Shown in pieces: positions 20,924-28,481 of a stretch of 30,595 nt of DNA; positions within the stretch are counted from its first letter, which is position 1; the number at the start of each line of letters is the position of its first letter. Under the pieces are notes generated by a model. It made no database searches, was not told the origin of the DNA, and saw only the letters and a list, made by a program, of their open reading frames with translations. This DNA comes from an uncultured Eubacteriales bacterium (lineage in GTDB: Bacteria > Bacillota > Clostridia > Peptostreptococcales > Anaerovoracaceae): the NCBI GenBank assembly GCA_905206455.1, contig CAJLHL010000017.1:1-30595 (forward strand). The letters run 5' to 3'. The position numbers were made by a program, and so were the translations under genes.

Positions 20924-23158
20924 TCAGCTCTGCCGATTCAGCTCGTCCCGTATGAGCTTCAGCACAAGTTCGTCATTTTTACAGGCAAGTTTTCGGAATT
21001 CCTCGGATTTTTCCTCGATACGCTTGGCATACTCCTCTCTGTTCTGCACCATATCATCCACCAGCTCCAGCGCTTTTTCCGTATCCAGAGTCTCCACATC
21101 CCCCAGAGACGGCATATCGAGAGATTTCAGATGATACAGCACCTTCGGATCATAAACCAAGCCCAGAGTTGGCACGTGCATGCGCGCGGCAAAGATCAGT
21201 GTGTGAAGGCGCATGCAGAGAACGAAATCCGCGCATCCCACCATGCCCATAATCTTGTCCGTCGCGTAGCGATTTGACAGGATGTAAGACGGATGTTGCA
21301 TCCGCTGCTGCACCTGGCGGCTGATCTCGGTATCGTAGGGCGTCTGCATGGCGATAAATACGATGTTGCGGTCGTACCGACTGTAAATTTCATCGCAGAT
21401 ACGGGCCATTTTTTCCTTAAAATCAGGAATACTATACCAGCTTCTGAGAGATACGCCCACAAAAGGCTTTTCTGTCGGAATACCTTCTTCTTCCAACAGC
21501 TGACGGGCCCGGTCTTTCGGAATACCGTCAAAAGTAAATACCGGATCGGCAGTGACGCACATATCCGGGCGATCCACCCCCATGCGGCGAAGCTCGTCCA
21601 CCGAATTGATATCCCTCAGAGTGATGAGATCCGCCCGGCTTACCGCCCGCTTTACTCTCCGGCGGTTGGCAGGCTTGATCACCGGACCGATTCCATTGGC
21701 GTAAAGCATGACTTTCTTTCCCATCAGCTTTGCCAGATTGATAATCGTCAGATAATACATGATAGATTTTGTGGAGGTCCTGTCCTGAAGCAGGCTTCCC
21801 CCTCCTGAAATCAGCAGATCGCACCGGTGAATCGCCCGCAGCAGTCCGAAAATATGAAAACGGCTCACCATATCGTAATCGTAAATCTGAGACGCCTCTT
21901 CCGGATTGGCGATGAGAACCCGCACCTGCAGATTCTCATCCATCTGTGTGAGATTCCGGTGAATCGCATTCAGAATCGCATCGTCCCCCGCATTATGAAA
22001 ACCGTAGTAACCGCTCATCAAAATATGGTACGGCTTCTGAACAGCTTTGTTATATACGGCGATATAATCGTCTGCCATCCGGCTCACGGAATAATCGTCG
22101 AGAATCACCTGACGGCCGAATTTTTTCAGTTCTTCCATCTCCGGCGTATCGATCCGCTTCAGGCTTTCGATAATATCCGCCGCCGGATCGTCGCCCCATT
22201 GATGGCCTCTTTCTCTGCAGCAGAAATTGTCGGACTTGGCCTCTTCCAGTTTTTCATGACAGAAAAGCCCCATATAACCGGCATTCCCCGCCAAAATCAC
22301 CGGCTTTTCACAGGACATCGCCTCCAGAGCCGTTCTGGATACGCCGACGAAGAGATCGCAGGAGGCGACAATTTCATTGATATCCGTACGCGGACCTGTC
22401 ATGATAACCGCTCTCCGGCCCATGGAATCGTTTATCGACGATGCGCGTTGTTTTAGTGATTCCTCCATAGTGCCTCCTCCGGCGATAATCAGCTGAGCAC
22501 CCGGGATCTCCTGATCGATCCGGATCACCGAATCGATCAGCTTTTCCGCCATCATTACAGTCTCATCATCCAGCCGGCTGACGTGGCAGATCACAGGTGC
22601 GTCCGGATTCAGACCGAATTCTCTTTCGATCTTTTCAGAACTCGTATGAGAGGAAAACTTTTCCGTATCTATGCCGTTGATCGTGACTTTGATATTCTGT
22701 CCCGCCACGCCGTAGCTTTCTCTCAGATACCGGCGGATGTCGTCGGAGACGGCGACGGTTTTATCTCCCCAATTAGTCAGATACCTCAAGCCTCCTCCGG
22801 TCTCAAAGACGCCGTGAGCGGAGGTGACAAAGTTAAATTTCAGAGTCTTTCGCACCATTCCGGCCACAAAAGCCGGGATTCTCGCGTGAGCGTGAACGAT
22901 ATCCGGATTTTCCCGCTTGATCAGCCGGCGCAGCAGGAAGAAAGATCGGAACATCATACCCGCGTTTCGGGTATTCATCGGCACAACCTCGTGACGTATG
23001 CCGTAGTCCTCGATTTCCCTGACATAAATTCCGCCGCTGGAAGCCACGAGAATATCATAGCCCCGCCTCTTCAGTTCTTTCGACAACTCTACGATATGGG
23101 TTTCGGCGCCGCCGATGTCGAGCCCCATGGTTATCATAAGTATTTTCTGCTTCATCAT
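20924..23158 (-). CDS. csaB: Fusion of GT4 glycosyltransferase and CsaB polysaccharide pyruvyl transferase
   Basis: 744 residues, two enzymes in one chain. Residues 1-370: GT4 glycosyltransferase with GLDIGGAETHIVEL (12-25), PDIVHAHAR, NGIDTEKF and GVSRTALEAMSCEKPVILA near 272-290. Residues 376-744: CsaB-type pyruvyl transferase with SGYYGFHNAGDDAI (382-394), CDLLISGGGSLLQD (446-459), YANGIGPV and CMRLHTLIFAARM. CsaB adds a ketal pyruvate to secondary cell wall polymer, which SLH domains bind. Stand-alone CsaB is usually about 350 residues, so this is a true fusion. It starts at an ATGA overlap with the DUF4330 gene and ends the operon. An SLH protein lies in the same locus, at 28482-30595. 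The sugar added by the GT half is unknown. Confidence 0.93.
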   Translation of the reverse strand: MMKQKILMITMGLDIGGAETHIVELSKELKRRGYDILVASSGGIYVREIEDYGIRHEVVPMNTRNAGMMFRSFFLLRRLIKRENPDIVHAHARIPAFVAGMVRKTLKFNFVTSAHGVFETGGGLRYLTNWGDKTVAVSDDIRRYLRESYGVAGQNIKVTINGIDTEKFSSHTSSEKIEREFGLNPDAPVICHVSRLDDETVMMAEKLIDSVIRIDQEIPGAQLIIAGGGTMEESLKQRASSINDSMGRRAVIMTGPRTDINEIVASCDLFVGVSRTALEAMSCEKPVILAGNAGYMGLFCHEKLEEAKSDNFCCRERGHQWGDDPAADIIESLKRIDTPEMEELKKFGRQVILDDYSVSRMADDYIAVYNKAVQKPYHILMSGYYGFHNAGDDAILNAIHRNLTQMDENLQVRVLIANPEEASQIYDYDMVSRFHIFGLLRAIHRCDLLISGGGSLLQDRTSTKSIMYYLTIINLAKLMGKKVMLYANGIGPVIKPANRRRVKRAVSRADLITLRDINSVDELRRMGVDRPDMCVTADPVFTFDGIPKDRARQLLEEEGIPTEKPFVGVSLRSWYSIPDFKEKMARICDEIYSRYDRNIVFIAMQTPYDTEISRQVQQRMQHPSYILSNRYATDKIMGMVGCADFVLCMRLHTLIFAARMHVPTLGLVYDPKVLYHLKSLDMPSLGDVETLDTEKALELVDDMVQNREEYAKRIEEKSEEFRKLACKNDELVLKLIRDELNRQS

Positions 23159-23655
23159 TTGTCTATTCCGATGACAGTTCCTGTCATCTTGCAGTATTTT
23201 GTCTGAACTTTCTTTTCGTGATTAACGCTGATTTCATCGGACTTATTGGCGAAATATCTGCCGTTCAGAATCTGACAGTTTCCTTCGATGGTCAGCACTA
23301 CATCATATCTGTCCTGTACGCTGCCTTCCGCATATGTACCGTCTGTTAGGGCTTTCGGAAGTTTTCCGGGAGTCACGGACACTTCCCTGATCGTGCCCAG
23401 TTCCACGCCGCTTTCCTGATTCCATATCTTATCTCCGGCCTTCAGATTATTCGCGGTCCCCTCCCGGACAGTTTTGATCTCCATCTGATAAGTAACCTCC
23501 TGCAGATCCGAAGAACCTGCGGCAGTACGCTCATTCTTGGAGAATTTCACATAAACGCCGCAGACCAAGACGACGGCGAGAAGAATGACGATCACATCGA
23601 TGATATTGATCACGCCGAAAAAACGCCCTCTTTCATCCATAATTTTCTTACTCAT
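23155..23655 (-). CDS. DUF4330 membrane-anchored protein (second copy)
   Basis: 166 residues. A short cytoplasmic start (MSKKIMDERGRFFGVINI) is followed by one membrane helix at about 18-38 (IIDVIVILLAVVLVCGVYV) and an outer beta-rich domain. The GRFFGVINIIDVIVIL start is the DUF4330 signature. Function is unknown. It overlaps the previous gene by 8 nt and the GT-CsaB gene by 4 nt. It is a diverged paralogue of the upstream gene (same length and layout, TYQMEI/TYEIEI and AGDKI/AGDSV matches). Confidence 0.82.
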   Translation of the reverse strand: MSKKIMDERGRFFGVINIIDVIVILLAVVLVCGVYVKFSKNERTAAGSSDLQEVTYQMEIKTVREGTANNLKAGDKIWNQESGVELGTIREVSVTPGKLPKALTDGTYAEGSVQDRYDVVLTIEGNCQILNGRYFANKSDEISVNHEKKVQTKYCKMTGTVIGIDK

Positions 23656-24148
23656 CTTCTGCCTCCCTTATCACATTGATCACATATCCGCCTCCGCCGT
23701 ATCCCGGACCGAGGATGCTCACTTCCGTACCTGTCCGCACTTCAAAGCCTCCGCCGGTAACCAGGGAAGATCCCGTATCGCTGCACTCCGCTTTCAGAGT
23801 AATCTTCGCCGCGTAAAGCCCCGGCACTTCCGGATACAGAGTATCGCCGGTCTGCAGATTCACCGATTCTTTTCTCATCGGATAAAATTCGCAGGATACG
23901 ACCTCTCCCATCTCCTGCTTCTTCACTTTGTCGATGACACTATCGCCGGCATGAATGAGATTCTGGGTATCCTCAGTGAGATTTCCTATCTCAATTTCAT
24001 ACGTTACCATCGCCGCATCCGACGCCTGCCCTTCCGAGCCCCCGCGGGTTTTCACATAGATCAGACCGGCAGTTAGCGCGATGACGATGATAATGATGAG
24101 AATATCGAAAAAATTCAGCGATATTCTTCTTCCCGATTTATTTTCCAT
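23648..24148 (-). CDS. DUF4330 membrane-anchored protein (first copy)
   Basis: 166 residues. A basic start (MENKSGRRISLNFFDI) leads into one membrane helix (about 15-33, ILIIIIVIALTAGLIYV), then an outer domain with TYEIEIGNL, HAGDSVIDKVKK and a Gly-rich GPGYGGGGYVINV end. It has the DUF4330 layout and is a tandem paralogue of the next gene. Function is unknown; position between glycosyltransferases suggests a role in polysaccharide assembly or export at the membrane. It overlaps the upstream GT4 gene by 11 nt. Confidence 0.78.
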   Translation of the reverse strand: MENKSGRRISLNFFDILIIIIVIALTAGLIYVKTRGGSEGQASDAAMVTYEIEIGNLTEDTQNLIHAGDSVIDKVKKQEMGEVVSCEFYPMRKESVNLQTGDTLYPEVPGLYAAKITLKAECSDTGSSLVTGGGFEVRTGTEVSILGPGYGGGGYVINVIREAEDE

Positions 24149-25262
24149 GACTGTCTCCCTTCATCATCTTTTCGTAGACCTTTTCCACATTGGCGGCAAA
24201 TTTTCCGCCGGTAAACTTCTCTTCATAGATCTGACAGGAAGCTTTCTGCATCCGGTGATATTTCTCTCTGTCGTCCATCAGCGTCCGGATACACCCCGCC
24301 AGAGCGCCGCAGTCCCTGGTCGGAAAGACCAGCCCGTTTATGCCGTCTTCGATGAGAAGAGGATTTCCGCCGCAGTCGCTGACGACAGACGGCACGCCGG
24401 CGCTCATCCCTTCGATAATCGACAGACTGGATGTCTCGCTTTCATAAGAAGCGTTGACCTGAACGTCCATGACGGACAGAATTTTTGAGATATCGCTGAT
24501 AAAACCGGCAAAGACCACTGTCCCCTCAGGAAATCTCTCCGCCTCACGGCGCAGTTCCTCTTCATAAGAGCCGGTTCCCGCGATGATCAGCTTCACCTTC
24601 CGCCCTTCTTCGAGCAGAAAATGGAGCGCTTCCAATATGTCCCCGTGTCCTTTGTAGACTTCGATTCTTGCCATGATGCCGACGACGAAATCACTGTCGT
24701 CAAATCCGTAAGAAGCCCGCAGTTCTCTGCGTTCCTCTTTCTCCGGAAGCCGGATCTGCTCTGAACCGTTCATCATCATATCGATATATTTTTCGGAGAT
24801 TCCGCTCTCCACGAGATTTTCCTTCGTCGCTTGTCCCACCGCGATAATCCGGTCCGCATAACGACGGTTCAGCAGTTGATTCGCCCAGCGTCCCGGCCCG
24901 TGTTTCATATAGCCTTTTACAGGAAAGGCGCAGTGGCGGGTATAGACGATCTTTTTTCCGCAGGCTCTCGCCGCGATTCTTCCGGAAAGAGAGCCGTGAG
25001 TGTGCACGATATCCGGATCGATCTTCCGGATGAGTTCTTTCAGCATCCCGACAGCCTCCCGGTCAAAAGACCGGTCCGCCATAGCGTCGATTTCATAGAC
25101 TTCCGCGGAAAGCTGCCGCAGCGGCTGCGTCAGCATGCTGCCCGACGGAAGAATGACCGACATATCGAACTTCTCCCGATCACGGTATTTGGCGTAATTC
25201 AGCAGTACCCGGCCCGCGCCGCCGATATTCGTATCGCTGATTATATTGAGAACCTTTATCAT
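24138..25262 (-). CDS. GT4 family glycosyltransferase
   Basis: 374 residues, GT-B fold. The N-terminal glycine motif is SDTNIGGAGRVLL (9-21), followed by DPDIVHTHGSLSG (82-94). The nucleotide-sugar part has GIMARIEVYKGHGDILEA, LIIAGTGSYEEEL and the EX7E-like SLSIIEGMSAGVPSVVSD. Such enzymes transfer a sugar from a nucleotide donor, retaining its configuration, during wall polysaccharide assembly on the cytoplasmic side; donor and acceptor are unknown. GGAGG lies 4 nt before the start, and it overlaps the upstream polymerase gene by 4 nt. Confidence 0.93.
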   Translation of the reverse strand: MIKVLNIISDTNIGGAGRVLLNYAKYRDREKFDMSVILPSGSMLTQPLRQLSAEVYEIDAMADRSFDREAVGMLKELIRKIDPDIVHTHGSLSGRIAARACGKKIVYTRHCAFPVKGYMKHGPGRWANQLLNRRYADRIIAVGQATKENLVESGISEKYIDMMMNGSEQIRLPEKEERRELRASYGFDDSDFVVGIMARIEVYKGHGDILEALHFLLEEGRKVKLIIAGTGSYEEELRREAERFPEGTVVFAGFISDISKILSVMDVQVNASYESETSSLSIIEGMSAGVPSVVSDCGGNPLLIEDGINGLVFPTRDCGALAGCIRTLMDDREKYHRMQKASCQIYEEKFTGGKFAANVEKVYEKMMKGDSHGK

Positions 25263-26767
25263 CTGCCCTCCCCATCTGTTTTTTTTGAGTTTTCACTCAG
25301 AGAAACTGCCTCTCTCCGGTCTCTTCCCGTCTCCCGCTGTACGACAACCGATTCCGGCAGACTGCTGCGGCGGATAAACAGCGCGCTGAGACCGATGAAA
25401 ACCCAAAACAGAAACATGACCCGATAATTATAAAAAGAATACTCCGCCATGCTCTGAACCATAAAACCGCCCACGCTGGACAGAGATGAAATCTGAAAAA
25501 TCTTGCTGGTCCGGTCGGTCTCCTTCGAAATCGCCGAACAGAGCGCCCGGATAAATACGATCAGCAGGATTATAAATACAAGAATAGCGCAGACGCCCGC
25601 ATCGCTGACAATCTGCAAAAACAGATTGTGAGAATGCTGAGCCGTCGCCGTGTTATAACTGTAACTCGGATAAATCATATTGAAAGCATCTGTTCCCGGC
25701 CCGATGCCGCTGAGCCAGTAATCCTTCAGCATGGAAATCGTTCCCATCCAGATAGCCACACGGTAAGAAGTGGATCCGTCGGCCATATTTCCGATGCTGG
25801 CAAACCGGCTGATAATCATATCCGGCGCTGCGAGAAAAAGTACGATAACTCCCGCCAGGCCCAGAAGTATGTATCTCCGGTCGACGAGTACCAGAAAAAT
25901 GGCCGCCGCAAAGAGCAGCCCCAGCCATCCGGCCCTCGAAAAAGTGAGAATCATGCAGACGCACATGATCCCCGCCGCGCAGAGAAAGAGAAATCTCTTC
26001 CACCAGCTTTTCGCCGCAAACAGGCAGGCGGCGCACAGAGGGATGGTGAGCAGCAGATACTCGGACAGCACGTTTGGATTCTGCAGTGTAGAATAGACCC
26101 GGGTAGAGATCGAAAACATCTCATCGTCCGTCCAGGCAGAGGAGCCCACCGCACCGAAAATATACTGATAAAATCCATACAGGGATATGAGAACTCCCAT
26201 CGCCACCATGGCCGTCACCAGAATATTCAGCTGTCTCTTCGTCTGCACCGCGTTTTCTACGAGGAAGACAGAAAGGATGAAAACGGTAGTGAGCAGTCCC
26301 ACATAGAGACTGCCTGAAAATGTCACAGAAGTACAGGTTGCGATCACATAAATCACCGCATATAAAATCACGTATCGATTCACCGGAGAGCACAAAAGCG
26401 TCTTCCTCCGCTCCGCCGCCGTATTCAGGAGAAAAGTCACCCCCGAGATCAGAACGACGCCAAGAAGAGCCATCGTCGGCAGCACCGGCGCAAAAACGGC
26501 GGCCAGAAAACACCACAAGAACGGATGCACCAGAAGACTGCCGCCGAAAACGCGGTCCAGTCTCAACCCGCGGTATATGGACGACAGCACGCCGCGCAGC
26601 GCCTTCCCCGGTCTGTAAAAGATACTGCTTCTCGCCACTTCATCCGCATCCTTTGTGGTGACAAAAGCCCGGATGATCCGGCTGCCCAGCCACTGTCCGC
26701 TGAACCATCTGCCTATCGCCGCGAAAAAGCGATACAGCAGACTGTCTTTAAAAATCGAGATCATCAC
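25259..26767 (-). CDS. O-antigen ligase / polymerase-like membrane protein
   Basis: 502 residues with about 10-12 hydrophobic helices. The Wzy/WaaL-type region is at about 220-380: ISTRVYSTLQNPNVLSEYLL, FSRAGWLGLLFAA and, in the large outer loop, GIGPGTDAFN with TAQHSHNLFLQI. The Asn-Pro-Asn and His-Ser-His-Asn motifs are typical. It would polymerise or ligate lipid-linked oligosaccharides at the outer face of the membrane. The C-terminal tail is hydrophilic. Gap of 2 nt to the flippase gene and 4-nt overlap with the GT4 gene show an operon. The best general fit is the PF04932 family; polymerase versus ligase is open. Confidence 0.9.
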   Translation of the reverse strand: MMISIFKDSLLYRFFAAIGRWFSGQWLGSRIIRAFVTTKDADEVARSSIFYRPGKALRGVLSSIYRGLRLDRVFGGSLLVHPFLWCFLAAVFAPVLPTMALLGVVLISGVTFLLNTAAERRKTLLCSPVNRYVILYAVIYVIATCTSVTFSGSLYVGLLTTVFILSVFLVENAVQTKRQLNILVTAMVAMGVLISLYGFYQYIFGAVGSSAWTDDEMFSISTRVYSTLQNPNVLSEYLLLTIPLCAACLFAAKSWWKRFLFLCAAGIMCVCMILTFSRAGWLGLLFAAAIFLVLVDRRYILLGLAGVIVLFLAAPDMIISRFASIGNMADGSTSYRVAIWMGTISMLKDYWLSGIGPGTDAFNMIYPSYSYNTATAQHSHNLFLQIVSDAGVCAILVFIILLIVFIRALCSAISKETDRTSKIFQISSLSSVGGFMVQSMAEYSFYNYRVMFLFWVFIGLSALFIRRSSLPESVVVQRETGRDRREAVSLSENSKKTDGEGR

Positions 26768-26769
26768 AG

Positions 26770-28329
26770 CTAACCTCTCTTTACTACTTTTTTGAAAATA
26801 TCTTTAATGTAAACAAGTTCGTCCATCTTCAGCAGAGCCGCCGCCGCGAAGAACACGATCACCCCTGCGGCAGTCGGGAAAATCAGAGTCAGCAGTTTGC
26901 CCGCCATACCCGGCAGAATCCCTTCGGAAAGCTCCGCGCAGAAATGTACGATCACCGCCATGACGCATGCGCCGGCTGCCGTCTTCAACATATCGGCGCA
27001 GAATTTTTTCGTGATAAACCTGCTGCCGGATCGCTGAAGCGGAATCGCCAGAGCCGCTGCATAAACCGTGGAAGAAATCGCGGAGGCCAGACCCAGACCC
27101 GCCAGACCCATCGGTCCGATGAGAAGTTCACAGCAGAGAATATTGACGGCGATGGAGATCATTCCCGCGACAAGGGGAGTCCTTCCATCCTGCTTCGCAT
27201 AGTAGACTCTGCACAGAATATTCTGCAGAGCATAACCCACCATACCGAGAGACGTAAAAAACATGGCCCGCGCCGTGAGCGCCGTGTCTGAGGCGCTGAA
27301 TTCCCCGCCTCCGTAGATAAAATCGATCAGCGGATAAGACAGCGTCATCACACCCAGCATCATCGGTATGATAAAAAATAAAGATGTGTGGATCGTGGAA
27401 CGCACCGTCTCCGTCAGACCCGCGATATCATCCCGGGCAGACTGCTGCGACATCTTCGGAAAGATGACATTCGTCACCGACAGGACGAAAACGCCGGCGA
27501 TGGTCAGATAGAGATTCGTTCCGTAATCGATGGCCGACACCCCTCCGCCCCCGTGAAGACCGGAAGCATAACGGGAATTGATCATCAGCACGATAGGCTG
27601 CACCCAAGTACTGACAAGAACGGGAACCATCAGCTTCAGAACCTTTTTCATTCCTTCATTTCTCAGACTCAGACTCGGACGATAGGAAAATCCTTTCCTG
27701 CGCAGAGCCGGAATCTGGACGATCGCCTGCATCGCCCATCCGATGACAAAACTGACCGCCAGTCCGTAAATTCCGAAACGATCGATAAAAAATATGTAGT
27801 ATAAAATGATAATGACGTTTGAGATCACACTGATCAGCGCCGGAATATTAAATTCATCGGATGCCTGCAGAATACCCACAAAAGAATATGCGATTCCGGT
27901 CAGACACAGAGTCGGCAGCATAATTCTCGTAAGAGACGCGCACAATTCTGCGGTTTCGGCATTGAATTTCGGAGCGAAAAGCTCTACCAGCTGCTCGGAG
28001 AGCAACATGCCCGCCGCCGTCATGAGAAGCGTCAGCACACCGATGACTGTGACAAAATTGCCTGCGAATCTCTGCGCTTCCTTGATGCCCTTTTTCTCCC
28101 GGTATTCCGTATAGACGGGAATAAAACTCGCTGCGATCGCCGACGCGAAGAGCACGTCGAAAAAAACCCGGGGAATTCGGCTGGCCGTACTGAAAGCATT
28201 CGCATACATCTCCGTACCGTAACTGACCGCCAGCAGCCTGTCCCGATAAAGACCCAGAAGTTTACCGATCAGAGTGATCAGCATGACAAAACTGATGGTC
28301 TTCACTTGATTCTTGCTGTTTTGTGACAT
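26770..28329 (-). CDS. murJ: MurJ/MviN-like lipid flippase
   Basis: 519 residues with about 14 membrane helices, the usual MurJ form. The N-terminal signature is SFVMLITLIGKLLGLYRDRLL, with GTEMYANAFSTASRIP and later DGRTPLVAGM. MurJ flips lipid II across the membrane; homologues in polysaccharide operons flip lipid-linked repeat units, which fits here since the next genes are a polymerase-like protein and glycosyltransferases. Hence it may be a dedicated copy and not the essential peptidoglycan MurJ. It is the first gene of the operon 28329-20924. The ribosome binding site (agagag) is weak, and no convincing promoter was seen. Confidence 0.92.
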   Translation of the reverse strand: MSQNSKNQVKTISFVMLITLIGKLLGLYRDRLLAVSYGTEMYANAFSTASRIPRVFFDVLFASAIAASFIPVYTEYREKKGIKEAQRFAGNFVTVIGVLTLLMTAAGMLLSEQLVELFAPKFNAETAELCASLTRIMLPTLCLTGIAYSFVGILQASDEFNIPALISVISNVIIILYYIFFIDRFGIYGLAVSFVIGWAMQAIVQIPALRRKGFSYRPSLSLRNEGMKKVLKLMVPVLVSTWVQPIVLMINSRYASGLHGGGGVSAIDYGTNLYLTIAGVFVLSVTNVIFPKMSQQSARDDIAGLTETVRSTIHTSLFFIIPMMLGVMTLSYPLIDFIYGGGEFSASDTALTARAMFFTSLGMVGYALQNILCRVYYAKQDGRTPLVAGMISIAVNILCCELLIGPMGLAGLGLASAISSTVYAAALAIPLQRSGSRFITKKFCADMLKTAAGACVMAVIVHFCAELSEGILPGMAGKLLTLIFPTAAGVIVFFAAAALLKMDELVYIKDIFKKVVKRG

Positions 28330-28372
28330 AATCGTTTCTCTCTTATATCAAATGATTATTTCAGAGTGGACG

Positions 28373-28412
28373 CCGGACGTCCCCACAGCCGACAGGCCAC
28401 GGAGACGTCCGG
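28373..28412. other. 9-bp inverted repeat in gap before the flippase gene
   Basis: ccggacgtc (28373-28381) and gacgtccgg (28404-28412) are perfect reverse complements with 22 nt between; a second small hairpin (ggcgc/gcgcc) lies at about 28418-28431. No T-run follows on the minus strand. The gap lies between the SLH protein gene and the flippase gene, so it could be a terminator-like structure or an operator. Confidence 0.4.
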
Positions 28413-28481
28413 TTCCGGCGCTCCTGCGCCTTCGCCGCTGAAATATCGATTCTATCCGCTGAGGAAAAACGTCCTCTGCAG

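Noticed and set aside
28342..28370. TATAAG box before the flippase gene
   Set aside because: The -35 match is poor, and the transcript start would lie only a few bases from the start codon, leaving no room for a ribosome binding site.
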